Notes under the pieces: generated by a model
What the model was told of the DNA's origin: nothing
Databases searched by the model: none
Seen by the model: the letters and a program-made list of their open reading frames with translations, nothing else
Shown: piece by piece, positions 11,873-23,810 of the stretch
Position numbering within the stretch: the first letter of the stretch is position 1
Layout: each line of letters opens with the position of its first letter
DNA from: Alopecurus myosuroides
Lineage: Eukaryota > Streptophyta > Magnoliopsida > Poales > Poaceae
NCBI GenBank assembly: GCA_028641055.1
Contig: CM054060.1
Span: 313,793,682 to 313,857,681 of the forward strand
DNA: 64,000 nucleotides
Reading direction: 5' to 3'
Translations under genes and position numbers: made by a program

Positions 11873-12800
11873 TCAAAAAAGACGCGTTTGTAGATTTAGA
11901 TGGAATCCATAAGTCGCCGGAAGGGAAGATTGGTTTTTTTGATTGTAGATAAATTGCCGGTTCACGCTGTCGTAGGCTTTCCGAAGATCTACTTTGAGGC
12001 AGGTCTTGGCAGCACCAGAAGAAAGATGAAAGTTCCGAACCAGCTCATTGGCAATAAGAATGTTGTCAGTTATTCTTCGGCCCTTAATGAAGTCTTGATT
12101 GGCTTCCGGAGATGATATCAGCCAGCAAGCGCAGAGTGAGGATTTTAGATAGAAATGATGAAAAAAAAGTGACAAAGAAAAATGGGTCTAAATGTTCCAG
12201 TCCTATCAGCAGTCTCAGTCTTGGGGATTAGAGTAATGATAGTATGATGATCCTCCTTAATCAGTCTTCCTGATCGAAAGAAGTTTCGGATGGCGGCCCA
12301 CACATCAAACTAAATGACATCCCAACAGGTCTGGAAGAAGGCAGCGGGGAATCTATCTGGCCCGGGGCCTTATAAAAATGAGATCATAGCTTCTTTCACA
12401 ATGCTCTCCACCTCCTAAAAAGATACCTTTCTAGTGAGCCAAGAGCTGGCCTCGGGAGTCAGTATTTTTTTAGAATCAAAAAGGTGAAGATGAGGGATTG
12501 GTCTCAGGGTCAGTCCCCAACCGAAAGAAGAATGTCTCCGTGATGTTTTTCATATAAAAAAGATTATGTGTGGTATCCCCCGTCTCTAAGACAGCGGATA
12601 GTATGATGGGCTCTCCTAGCATGAATGGAGGCGTAGAAAAACCGTTTGTTGCTGTCACCAAGAGCAGCCCAGAGATGAGAGGAAGAGGCTCAGTATCCAC
12701 TGGCTTCAGTAGTAGGAGTTGCCCATTGTTCACCGAAGTCGTCAGAGAGGGAATCCTCTCACTTTTCATTGGACAAAGAGGCGGTCCCGTGATCGGCTAG
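11873..12800 (-). mobile_element. L1-type LINE ORF2 fragment (copy a)
   Basis: On the minus strand, broken frames give the endonuclease-RT linker WAALGDSNKRFFYASIHARR (about 12,610-12,690), then GPDRFPAAFFQTCWDVI, an in-frame stop, VWAAIRNFFRSGRLIKEDHH and TIITLIPKT (12,200-12,370). Next come NQDFIKGRRITDNILIANEL and KTCLKVDLRKAYDSVNRQFI (11,940-12,120). These are the usual consecutive blocks of plant L1 LINE ORF2 up to RT motif KAYD. The later palm motif (YADD) is missing here, so the 3' part was lost. It is a decayed nuclear-type element. Confidence 0.8.
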
Positions 12801-13640
12801 AACTACCATCCATCCAGGGCTTGATGAGTCAAGAGCAGGGGAATCACTTTTCTAAAGGCTACAATCGTCTGCAAGGCAGGATCCATGGGGGAACTCACGT
12901 GGACAGGAAAGCGCTTCTTCTTGGTCCTCTTTCTTTAAAAAATGGGCAAGACATCAGAGGTGTAGCGACTACGGTAGTTGATGTATGAATTCCGCCTTGA
13001 CCGCTGAGAAGCTACTACTCTTTTTTTCTGGTCTAGGGAAAGATTCCGGATTTTTTCTTTCTTCCTTTGATTCTTATATTTTGCTTTTTTAACTGCCCAA
13101 ATGTTATATAACTTTTTATCTAAAAAAGTCTTTTAAGTATGCAATGACGTCATTCTCATTTTGACTAAAAAAATATAGAGCTAGATATGTCTGTATCTTA
13201 GGGAGAAGTACTTCCTCAAGGTTGAGCATTTTCTTTTGTAATTGATTTTCTATTTTGTTTTTAAGGCATTCAGAGGAATTTCTTCGTGGGTGCCTTCATA
13301 AGTCCGTCTGAGTGAATGGAGACAAGTACTCCTAATATAGTATAGTATAGTATAGCAGGGTTGACTGACTTCGCGAATGAGTTCCAAGCTTTTTTAAAAG
13401 AGTTTGAGTTTGAGCTCGGCCAAAGACTTGATCAACATCTGTTGGAAGCTTTGGCTTACTCTTTATGACTCTGGCCCCTTCTTAATAGCAAATAAAAAAT
13501 TGCAAATACAAAGTTATCTGCATATATAACAACAATAAATTCCTTCTTTTTACTCCAAATATGATATGAATCAACATGATATGTTGATGTAAGAAGATAT
13601 TAAAAAGAACTGGAGATAAGGGGCTTACCCGATGTATTCC
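12801..13640. other. Spacer without recognisable gene
   Basis: AT-rich spacer with a TATAG short tandem repeat at about 13,336-13,357. No gene seen. Confidence 0.45.
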
Positions 13641-14016
13641 TTAAAAAAAGAATGCATAACTTGATCGATTCTGATCTTTGATATCACTAGCTTCAATCAG
13701 ATTAAAGAAGGCATCATTACCTTGCCCAATATGCGCGCTTAATGTTGAAATGCAAATATGAATATTAATATTAAAAAAAGAACCTACTATATCTGCTTGA
13801 ATGAGTCTATCAACAACCTTTCCCAATTTTGGAACATGAGCGAAAAAGGGGATGACTCCTCTCCCTTTTCGAATCCCATGGGAGTACGTTAGAAAGATGT
13901 CTTAAAAAACGATGTTCAAAAGCCGTATCCATGACAATGATGTCTGCCTTATGAGGCTGTCTAATGGGGCGCATCTCCCCCGGCTTATGTGGTTTAGGAA
14001 TGCATGATCGATACAT
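13641..14016 (-). pseudogene. Group II intron-type reverse transcriptase/maturase remnant
   Basis: Two minus-strand frames in sequence give IPKPHKPGEMRPIRQPHKAD followed by IIVMD (13,920-14,000). After a frame change come SHGIRKGRGVIPFFA and DRLIQADIVGSFFNINI, then CISTLSAHIGQGNDAFFNLIEA (13,680-13,830). The order IPKP..RP.. then HGFR-like then ADI..FFNI is that of LtrA-like group II intron RTs (blocks 1-3), and the sequence is clearly different from matR. The remainder of the enzyme, including the catalytic YADD block, is not visible. The lost phenylalanine-aspartate of the usual FDNI and the frame breaks mark it as dead. It could derive from a mitochondrial intron ORF now lost elsewhere. 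Confidence 0.6.
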
Positions 14017-17000
14017 CGAAGAGAACTAAAAGGAAGAATTCTTTAATGACCTCTTAATCTCCTCCACTTGGGACTTGTCAAGAACTTCCAAAGTAGAAAA
14101 CTTTTCCCAAAGGTACTAAATAACACATAATAACATCAACAAGAGCTATTTGTAACATAAGCTTTTGTATAAGAGCTGAGATGTAGTTAAGATTACACTT
14201 TATCCTCTCTCTGTTTTGTTGCTTCCTTCAATTACCCAACAACCGGTATCAACACTAGGAACCTTCACGGTCAGGGTTTATTTTATTAGACCACTATGAA
14301 CACTTGTAATTGGTTCTTTCTACTTCAGGCATGGTTCTCTCTAGTTAGTGGAAGAGTGTACAACATAGGGATTGGTATCAGTCACACATTTAGGAAAGAA
14401 AGTGAAAAGGTTCAGTGATCACATAGAATTTTTTTTAGGCTAGATCTCTTTTCAATCAAGTCAAAGAGGTTGGGACATAAATTTAGATGGCTCAAGCACA
14501 TATTTGAGTTGGACCAGTCATTATCTATAGGTTTCCTTACGGTTAACTGACTCAGTCCACGGGAACTAGCCTTTGTCAAAGTAATACAAAAAAATGCCTA
14601 ACTCGGTAGCCCATGAGGTTCCAATGGTTAGTTTTGGATTTTTGCAGGTTCAGGCAAGAAAGCAAAGAAGAAGGGAGGATTCTCTATTACCAACTTCCCC
14701 CATTGTCCTGTCCTCATTGGTCATTCATCTTTCCCGATCTAGTGCCATCGTTCTTCAAGGTGCTGGAGGGTTTGAAGCATACCTACTACCCCTCCCCTGA
14801 GCTTAGTTCAGAGTTGCCTCAGCGCGCTCGAGTAATAACTGGGAAAATCAAGGCAGCCTTGGACAGGTCTTCGAGCCAACTTCAGGAAGAAATGCAAGTG
14901 AAAGAGAATGCTCTCGAGGGCGCAGGAGTCTTTTTCTGTCTTTAGGGTTTTATTTGAAATCCAAACCGAAATGCCTCAACTTGATAAATTGACTTATTTC
15001 TCACAATTCTTCTGGTTATGCCTTCTCGGACCCCATCCCCGGGCGGGTCTCAAACTCGTGATCTAAGCCACGTCTGTCTAGCAAGAGTTGAACACATTGA
15101 GCTATCATGTTGAGCTTGCTCTTCCTACTTTAGGGCAGAAACCACTCCTATCTTTCTTTCTCTCAATATGCTGAAAGGTGAGAATGTCTTGTGGCGAGCA
15201 GCTCTTGGGTATTTGCTTCGTTCGTAAACATTTCTATGTTGTTGCTTTTTCACTACCAATGAGTAGGCAGCTTTGGATGCTTATGGAGATATGGCTTTGG
15301 TAAAGATCTGCTTAGCGTGTGCTTTTTCGGGTGCTACTTAGAATAGATCGAGATAGTCAGACTATAACGTCGAGAATGTTATAGCGCAGCGAAAGAAGGA
15401 CATTCTGATCGACCCGCTTGGCTCTCGTTCTGGTTTGGCGGAAAGGTGAAAAGCACTGAAAGTTTATTCTTGGACTTTGCTCAAGAAGAGCACAAATCTA
15501 AAGCAATTGAAGCAGGTTATACTGAGATGGCAGTTTTTCCACTACGAAATAAATGACGTTTTTTACTCCTTCTGCACCTGCGAGAGCATCAAGTCCTATT
15601 TCTATGGTTAGAGATTAGCCTAAAAAAGGAAGATCTCAATGGTCGGGAAACTTCTATCTCGTTCTACTGATGGATCGGGTAGTCCGGAGATGCTAGCTGC
15701 TAGGAATAAAAAAGAAGCCTCGGTTTTACCGGAAAAAAAAAAGGATATGATGGGGTCATTCAAAAGAGGTGGGCAGACAAGGCATGTTGACTACTCGGCT
15801 TTTCTAGTGTGCTACTAAAAGGATGGTCTACTACTGAATGACTAATGTCATGGAATTCTTCCACTACTGATTAACTGGACTGCGAAGCCCGGTCTTCCCT
15901 TCTCGCCCAAAGGCGTATTAGCTATGCGTGATAATTTTTCTAAATTCAATCACATTCAAGAGCATTTCGATAGGTCTCAACAGTAGATACAACCTAAGAA
16001 AACGAAAACTTTCCCAATTTAGCTATCATTCTACCAAAGAAACAGGTATTTTGGACCTACCATAGAAAGGGGATAATCTAGTTCACTCTTCACGACGTTT
16101 TCCTAATAAAAGGATATCCTGTTTTGCAAACCCAACAACTCTTTTTCTACCGAAAGATCATATCTCGAAGTCACATTTCCATCTACACTAGACAGACTAT
16201 GGGGTACCACAAAGCTCTAACCAGCCCCACCCTACCTCGTTGAAAGAAGATCTCATTCATCTGATGTTGATACTGAGGCGAGCAAGGCGATGAAGTCGAC
16301 GGTGTCAGACGGATAGACAGCTTACTTAACCTTGATGAGTCGATGGGACTTACCAACCTAAAAAGGTGGACTTCCTCGATAAAGGCTTTCTGCAACTAGA
16401 AAATGAGAATATGACCTTCCACGACGGGGTCGGGTACGGGATGAAAAAGCGATTTCACGCTTAAAGATCAGTCCAGTCGAGAAAGTTCTCAATGCAAGTC
16501 AAAGATAACCAAAGCGGGCATAGTTCAATGTAGTTATAATTGTTTTTATTGCAACTTATATAGAAACCACTCCCTTTTGTGCTCTTTCGCCCAGCTAGAT
16601 ATCAATATGTATCTCAATCCTTTCACAGGCATAGGCGAATGCAAAAAGACAAGCATACGCAGAAGCAGAAAGAACAGATTTACCCTATACCAGAATCAGA
16701 TATCTAGGTTTACGAAATCCTTCTCAACCAAATGTCTTGTGAAAGAGGGCTTTAAGTCTGGTCTGGAATCTTTTGAACAGAAAGAGGTGGCTGATCCCTC
16801 CGCATCAGAATAGGCATACAAGTCTGCTTTAACCAACAGGGGAGTGTATTTCTCACTTTCCAGGTAAGATAGAGCGGAGACAAGACAAGCTGGCCTTCAT
16901 CTGTGTGGAGCAAAGTCAAAAAGTGGATAAGATTGCCAATCTCAAAGAAAAACGAGGAGGAAGGGCAAAGCCAAATGATGAGGGAATAGCACACAACCAA

Positions 17001-18144
17001 TAGAAAGGCAGAGTCACTTTCCACGGGATTTTTTACATATTTTCGATCCGCTTTTGACAGCTCTCTTTGAAGAGAGAAGACTGCTGGATGGGTTTTGATC
17101 ATTGTCTTTTAGATCCAATTCTGTAGGAGAGAGAGGCCTACCTATGAAAACTAGTATGTATCTTTTTCTTGGTTTAAGCAGGACTCTCCTATCTCAGGAG
17201 CTAAGGTGAGACAGGAAAAGCAGTCAGTGGACGGAAACGCAGAACATAAAGCATGTTCAAGCTCATTAAAATAAGATCATACTTTACTTTAATGAGAGAA
17301 CGGTAAGACTCAAAAGGTACAACGTAAGACTGTAAAGAGAAAATCATACTTTGGCATCTAGGAAGCTTTCAAGATCATAAAGTTGATCTTCACAATCTGT
17401 AACTGATAAGACACCCGCCACAGAGATAAAAAAAAATAGAACAAGTATTCATATTCAATCATAACATTTCAATTAACATTTTAGATTTACTTATGTAAAA
17501 AAAGTACATATTGAGAAAGATTGTTGGATAATCTGCCGAAAGTACAGGAAAGCACAATATCCTTAGTGTAAAATTGGTTGTTGGGTAGAAATTCGCGCAG
17601 AAATAAACATATAGTGTTCTACTTAGAACATTGATCTAAGTCAAAATAAAAAGAAAAGGATATTAGGAAAAAAATGAGTCACAGTTACTCCATAGCCTGT
17701 ACACGCGGATCCTAATAGTATATTGAAAATGTTTTGAATACGACATCACTCCTCAGATTGTACTTTAACAAGAAAGTTTTTTTCATATTCATATTTCTTT
17801 CTGAACTAAGGTCCATAGTGTAAAGTACTAAAGTGAAAGTAAGCAATAATGATAAGGTGCAAAGAAGGACTAGACACACAAACCCGTAAGGCAATAATGA
17901 CATAGATAGAGGAAAATCAGAGGATCCTGTGGGAAGAGATCCGATCCGATTAACTCAAGCAAGCCTCGAAAGGGCTGAGCATGAGCATGCACTGCTCTTG
18001 TTTGAAGACTCCGATCGACGGAGGGGAATTCGTTAAAGTCAGGGAGCTGCAGCTAAGTAATAACACCTAGGCTTTTGAATTAACTCTGCGATTTGGAAGA
18101 CGGAGGAAATGAAAGTAGAAGAAGTTATCGAAACTCGGAACCAC
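14017..18144. other. Mitochondrial spacer without recognisable gene
   Basis: No conserved gene seen. The plus-strand frame 14,613-14,945 (110 codons) carries a helical segment (LSSELPQRARVITGKIKAAL) but I cannot assign it. A tRNA-like stretch on the minus strand at about 15,028-15,118 has A-box- and B-box-like sequences without a convincing cloverleaf. Confidence 0.4.
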
Positions 18145-18297
18145 ATGTTCAATCTTTTTTTAGCGGTTTCCCCAGAGATCTTTATCATTAACGCAACCTT
18201 CATTTTGCTCATTCATGGAGTTGTATTTAGTACCTCTAAGAAAGATGATTATCCACCGTTAGTTAGTAATGTGGGTTGGCTTGGATTACTTAGTGTT
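18145..18297 (+). pseudogene. nad2: nad2 exon a (complex I subunit 2)
   Basis: NADH dehydrogenase subunit 2 is a proton-pumping membrane subunit of complex I. From ATG 18,145 the 51 codons read MFNLFLAVSPEIFIINATFI followed by LLIHGVVFSTSKK and end at SNVGWLGLLSV, a typical Nad2 N-terminus with hydrophobic segments. The frame is open upstream to another ATG at 18,109, but the intervening 12 codons look non-conserved. Exon length (153 bp) agrees with the usual first exon as I recall it. SPEI for FPEI fits an unedited site. KDDY where KYDY is expected, and V for A in PPLASN, look like nuclear-type mutations. The gene is split between several loci in plants, and only exons a and b are here. Confidence 0.85.
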
Positions 18298-18654
18298 GCG
18301 CGCCTAGGAGGGCAGCGCGCTTGGGATGCGGAGGAGCTATTATTGCCCAGCTCCCTAACCTAATGCGGCCGGACCGCAGGGAACCTTAGCATGGGGGGAC
18401 GTCCTAATCCTTTTGCCGCCGCAAGGCCGGCTAATCGTACGCAGCAGGAGCAAGGGAACTCCCCTGGTTCAGGAAGGCACATGAGTCCGAACGCTATTAT
18501 GAATGTGCGACCGACACTACACTACGTAGGTACCTGTGCATGCAGGTGAGGCGTCGGTCGGTCCTAGAAACGGCGGCAGCTAGCGAGGAGTTAACGACCG
18601 GACGTGCTGCAACCTAGGGATCACCAGGCAGCTCTTTCGCTCTATAGGGATATC

Positions 18655-18677
18655 GGGGGGGGGGGGGGGGGGGGGGG
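18655..18677. repeat. Poly-G tract (23 G) in nad2 intron 1
   Basis: Uninterrupted homopolymer, the longest in the window and the second long G tract in the NUMT. Confidence 0.9.
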
Positions 18678-19489
18678 CATAGCACAATTCTTCTTGGAGG
18701 AGGGTTTTGGTTTGCCCAGGTGACTGATCCTGCCATAATATACTCCCGCCAATTCTATTGCACCGGCAACCGAAGTCGAACATACATACGACGATCTTCA
18801 TGCGTGAAGGGACGGGAGGAAAGAAAGGGCGGTAGATGATAATGCGAAAGGGCGCCGCGTCTGGGCGGGCGGGCTGAATGGATGAGCGAAAGATGCCATG
18901 GAGTGGGGAATATCCCGAGTCTCAATTTAGACAACTAAATGCACTTCAAGGTGCAGCCGAGGAACTGGGGGACCTTCTCGAGCACAGGATAGGCAATTGA
19001 GAGATAGAGTGAGCCTATTCGTTATGGGGAATCAATGCTCTGGACCGAATAGTTACCTCCTTTTCTTTCTCTGGCGCATATTAGCTTAGCAGCGCTCAAA
19101 AGGCCCTGGTTGGTTTGTTTGGCTTCCTCTCTTGGGCCACCTTCCTGACCTTACTCCCGCAACACTCCCACTCCAAGCTACGCCTGCTGAGCAAGATGCA
19201 TTGCGATTTCCTCTTCTGTGGACGCACCTTCGCCTCACTATGACCCGGGACGGGAAGAGAAAGACTTTTATTTTTCCGGCGGGCTTTATAGTAAAGCCAA
19301 AGAAAGACGCCCCAAGACAAGGTACAACTGTTGGGAAGGGGACATGATCAATAGAACCTGGCTGGATCCGGGCTGGGATAGTGGCGCCCATTCCTAACCT
19401 GTTCTGAAAAGATTCGCTCATGCTGGAGGTACTAACCACTTAGTGATCGGTCCGCTAGTTCACGCAAATCCGAAGAAGTTATCACGGAC

Positions 19490-19523
19490 GAGCCGCATGC
19501 AGGGAAACTTGCACGTGTGGTTC
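19490..19523 (+). other. Group II intron domain V
   Basis: GAGCCGCATGC pairs with the closing GTGTGGTTC side around a short apical loop, with the AGGGAAACTT stretch between. Length (34 nt) and position, 22 nt before the exon, are those of the catalytic hairpin of group II introns. Confidence 0.75.
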
Positions 19524-19545
19524 TGGCCGGGCTTTCCTTCGGTAT

Positions 19546-19937
19546 CTAATAACCTTGCTTCTGCTCGCCGCTGGCGCACCTCTCCTAACTATTGCCCATT
19601 TATTCTGGAATAATTTTTTTAGGAGGGACAATTTTACATATTTCTGCCAAATCCTTCTATTATTAAGTACGGCTGGTACCATTTCGATGTGTTTCGATTT
19701 TTTCGAAAAAGAGAGGTTTGATGCTTCTGAATTCATTGTATTAATTCCACTTCCTACTCGCAGTATGCTCTTAATGATCCCGGCTCATGATTTAATTGCC
19801 ATGTATTTAGCTATTGAGCTTCAAAGTTTATGTTTTCATGTGATCGCAGCATCAAAAAGAAAGTCTGAATTTTCCACGGAAGCCGGCTCAAAATATTTGA
19901 TCTTAGGTGCATTTCCCTCTGGAATATTATTGTTCGG
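19546..19937 (+). pseudogene. nad2: nad2 exon b
   Basis: This 392-bp exon continues the frame of exon a and reads LITLLLLAAGAPLLTIAHLF, then RRDNFTYFCQILLLLSTAGT and LIAMYLAIELQSLCF. It ends GILLFG, followed directly by GTGCG, a perfect group II 5' splice consensus, at 19,938. Many codons keep the unedited base: DASEF for DAFEF, VLIPLPTRSM for a form with L/S/C, IPAHD for ISAYD, CFHVI for CFYVI, AGSKYL for AGLKYL and AFPSG for AFSSG. These differences are all C-for-T, as at edited sites. The exon is otherwise intact. The downstream exons c-e, normally joined by trans-splicing, are not in the window. Confidence 0.9.
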
Positions 19938-20700
19938 GTGCGACCGGACTACTACCGATCAATTTTTTGGAACTTCTTTATAGACTTGTAGAGACCCTCT
20001 ATGTAGTTGTAATTCTAGGGCAATCGATCCACTTTCCCCATAGCCCTAAGGCTGTGTCTCGATCTCCTACGCGCGAAAGATAAGATACGGGAGACGGGGT
20101 CCTATGGTATGGGTCTTCGACCCTTGGTCTAATTCCACGACGGAGAGTCGGCGTGGCGTAAAGTGAAGATTGGGGGGGGGAATAGAGCGAAATCCCCGTC
20201 TGGGGTATTCCGAAGGTGTAACCTAGGCAACGAAAAAGGGGCCCGATACTTCAACTAAAGGAGCGACCTGTTGGTTCACCAAACCCCGACCCAGTGTCAC
20301 ACGTTCTCCAGGTCCGAAGGGATCCAGTGCCCAACTACCGACTCCTCCCGGAATTGCGTTATCGGAGCCGAGCCAGGAATAGCCGTTAGTGGACACCTAC
20401 CACTTTTGACCGGTTAGAGAGGCCCTCTTTAATACATTAAGAAAATATGTTCACAGGGGCCAGAAAGACTCGGTCATAGGAACTTAGACCACCTACGCGC
20501 TGGTAAACGAAAACCACCTCGACCGGATCTACCGAACGAAGAAGGCCGCCCCGTCGAAAGAATTCACACGCCAAAAGGGCCACCAGCTTTCCCCCAAAAA
20601 AGGGGAGATCCGCTGCTTACTGCTCACGGAAACATCCGACCTTATGGTCAAGTCGTCCGCCTATCTTTCTGATCTCATTCGTTTTCCGATCGCATAAAAA
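19938..20700 (+). other. 5' half of trans-spliced nad2 intron 2
   Basis: The segment begins with GTGCGACC at the exon b boundary, the group II 5' end signature. It contains stem-forming GC-rich stretches and no coding potential. In plants this intron is broken and its 3' half lies elsewhere. The 3' limit given here is only approximate. Confidence 0.6.
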
Positions 20701-23099
20701 GTCATGAGATCAAAAAAGAAATGTGAGAATGTAGTTACAGATGTGAAAAAAGTAAATATCTCTCTGTCTGTGTTCTTAAATCATGAATTGGATGATGTGC
20801 GTTTCATAGAGTATGAACATATTTCATTTTTGTCTATGCAATTTGAGTACCGGATCGACGTCCATTTATTTCTGTGCCCTCATCCGCGTGTATGTCTGTG
20901 TTAGATAGGCTCTGGAAGGCCTGACTTTACTAACAGGTAGGGCGCGTTACTTTGATTCTTTTTTTTCTGCTTACCCGCATGTTTAGATTATTTACTTGCC
21001 CTTTCACTTTTTCTTTGGCTGTCACCAACTTTGTTCAATGCTAGTCCCTAACCCATGAATAAGGGCTCCGCTGGCTACCGGGTTCAGAGAAGTTTGTAAG
21101 CTCTTTCTCTTTTTTCGTTTTTCGCCACCTCCAGTTTTCGTTTAAGGTCTTTAATTCGGCATTAGCTTCGTTAGAGAAAGCCATGCGTGAACTACAAAGC
21201 ATGGGATCCTGAACACCACGAAAGAAAGCGTACTACTTTTCAATAAGGTCCGACTTCAGAGAGGAGAGACATGAACTTGTTTTAGGCGTAGAAAAGGCAT
21301 ACGGTATGAAAGATTGATTGAAAAGAGGTAGGGACTGGTCTCGCTGCTAAGGGAGAAGGAGACCTCTGTCGGAGCAAGCTAAAGAGCCCACTTCATATCG
21401 TCGATTTCAGGTAAGGCACTCGATCAAGCCTATACATCCGGGAATTTCGCTCCAAACCAAAGACGGCTTGCTTTGCTGCATTTCTTGGGCCGGGGCTTTA
21501 CTTTATTTTGGCGAAAGAAAGGCCATATGATCTACTTTCTGGTGCCGGTACCTTCACAAAGATAGCCCCTTCTTGCTCTTATTCTTATTCGGTGGAATAC
21601 AAGAGTTCTTAAGCTCCTTTCTTTCAAGTGAAAGTTGCCTATCTTTCTTGGTTCGGAATCCAATCCACTTGAAAACAAACAATTGCCCGATGGAAAAGTA
21701 AGATGAAAGGCAAGGAGTGTAAACCACGTACGAGCGAGCGCAGAAAGCGAAATGTTTTGCAGCGAGTCAAGCGTAATACGATCAAAAGGAAATGGGGTCG
21801 ATGCTAAAACTAAAACAGTTCCCCAGAGGGGGCCCCGGGTTGAAAGAGCGAGCTACATTCTTTCATAGAGGACAGAAAATAAGAAGACTGATGCTTTCTT
21901 ACTTCATCTTAATATAGGGATGCTTTATGTAGCTTCCAATGAATAGGAAACAAGATGACCCATGGGGCACTCAGTGACGTATCTAAACCGTCTATCCAGT
22001 ACTGGCTTTTCACACTCGGGAATAGAAACTGTCGGCACTTGAAGATGAACGAAGCAAAATTACCCCCCCAAAAAAGCCCTTATACTCACCTTGGTGGGGA
22101 CTGACTGCTCTCCCCTACGAAAGTAGCATCGCGATGCGGATATCAACAACACATATTCGCATACCATGCTTATCTATTGATGTCGCAGATCAGCGGCAAC
22201 TCCCATACTAAGTATGATGTCGCATATCGGTTGTCTAACTACAAGGGTGGAACCTTTGATTTTTAACTAGTCTTAAAGTGGATGTCGCAGCCTTGAGTTC
22301 TTTTTATTGAATTCACGAGATTTAAAATTAGGATGGAATGAATAACCTTGAGATATATTCCTTTTCTCAAATAGTTCTTTAAGGGGCCTCTCTCTATCCT
22401 TGGCTTATTCAATAGAGCTTTCCTTCTTTTCATTATTCGATACTGCTGTGAGATACTACGAGAGCGAGTAGGCAATATGAGATAGAGCTGACTAAGAGAA
22501 AGAAGTAAGCGGATCTTGCAGCTGTTTTCATTCCTTTATTTAGGTCTTGAACCGTAGAAGATCAAGCACTGATCTGATGGATCAAATGCTTTCGGATGAA
22601 CTACTCGATCAAGGGCTTCCCAAAAGGCCTATTTACTAACTTCTCTTCGTTCCGCATGAAATAAAGTTCTAAAGACAGATTTCCGAATCGTTTTTTTCGT
22701 CATGTTAGCACCACGCTTCGCTTTCCGGTATCAGGTATATAGCATTTACTCTTTCTAAGCTTTTCCGGTTATAATTCGTTTATGATATACCAACTGCGGC
22801 CTGAAGCACCAACCACCAGTAGCATTTCAACCAAACCTTGTTTCTCGATCAAAAAGAGCGCCCTTCCATTTTTTTTAATCAAACGTAGATAGGGACAAAA
22901 GCCTGGCCGATAGAGGAATAAGTGGATGGGTCTACCTATGGTGGTTTGAAGTCATTCACAAAGCTACTCAGACTTTTAGTGGATTTGATGCCGGGTCTTA
23001 ATCCCCAACTAGAAAAGAAACTTAAACTCGATCTCGAGATATGCCGGCCGGAATGCCGCAGGCTCGGAAGGAGGTAACGTGAGGCAGGGTTGATGTATC
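20701..23099. other. Mitochondrial spacer without recognisable gene
   Basis: No recognised gene on either strand. The open frames at 20,704-20,904 (+) and 22,263-22,475 (-) match nothing known to me. Confidence 0.45.
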
Positions 23100-23810
23100 A
23101 GAGGTGGAAAATGGACTTTCTATTTTGCATTTCCAGATGAAAAAACCAGACAATGGGTATTAGAAGGTGGACCCTTGGCACATTGCTAACATACCATTAC
23201 TGTTGAGACAATGGCAGCCAAAATTGAAGTGGAAAAAAAGGGCAAAAATCCAAATCCCAATTTTAGAAAACTGTGGGGAGTTCCTAAGGAGTACATTAAA
23301 AAAGAAGGACTGAGCTATATTGCTAGAGCTAGTGGTTTGGGGAAGCCTCTCTAGATGGATAAAGTCACTGAAAAAAATACAATATTTGCTTTTGCAAAAG
23401 TAAAAAAATACTTTTTCAAGGATCTTGGAAACTCTCTTAGTAATTACTTACTTATTAAGGAGACGAGATTGAGATTAAAGCAGAATATGCATGGAAGCCC
23501 AAATCCTGTGCTGTTAGGAGTTTGGTCATGACATTAGCAGATGTCCTAAGAAGAAGAAGATAGTAGAGTTTGCTCCTGTCAAGAAGAGTATTGAAGCTGT
23601 TACTGCAAAGCAATATATGTCAAAAGAATATAAGTTTAGATTACCAATAAAGGACAGTGGTTAGTAAGTAAGCAGGGCAAAATAAGGTTGTAGCAGATGG
23701 AATTTGGAATTCTCAAGAAGACATTACCAATCACATCTCTCTTTGGCTTAAATTGGAGAGTGGTTACAGCAAGCAAGGTGCGGGAGGAATCCATTGTATC
23801 TGCAAATTAA
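23100..23810 (+). pseudogene. DUF4283-type (LINE ORF1-like) protein remnant
   Basis: Broken plus-strand frames give FAFPDEKTRQWVLEGGPLAH (23,120-23,185), then NPNFRKLWGVPKEYIKKEGL followed by SYIARASGLGKPL (23,250-23,355). These are the signature of the DUF4283 domain found in plant LINE ORF1/gag-like proteins and related nuclear families. Downstream text resembling a lysine-rich spacer (KKVVEFAPVKKSIEAVTAKQ) is visible in other frames at about 23,550-23,620. Several frameshifts and stops make it non-functional. It is probably a nuclear LINE fragment carried in mitochondrial DNA. Confidence 0.65.

Larger units (their letters stand above)
18298..19545 (+). other. nad2 intron 1 (group II intron)
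   Basis: This sequence separates the two nad2 exons and is absent from the protein. Near its 3' end, 19,490-19,523 folds as a 34-nt domain V beginning GAGCCGCATGC and ending GTGTGGTTC, followed by a short domain VI-like stretch before the exon at 19,546. The 5' end reads GCGCGCC instead of the GTGCG consensus, so it may be mutated. A run of 23 G lies at 18,655-18,677. Retention of the intron shows DNA-level transfer. Confidence 0.8.

Noticed and set aside
15028..15118. tRNA or tRNA-derived SINE on the minus strand
   Set aside because: A-box-like TAGCTCAATG and B-box-like GAGTTTGAGACCC are present, but I cannot build an acceptor stem or anticodon arm with confidence.
19086..19439. Minus-strand ORF of 117 codons in nad2 intron 1
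   Set aside because: It lies within group II intron sequence without RT/maturase motifs. A chance frame is more likely.
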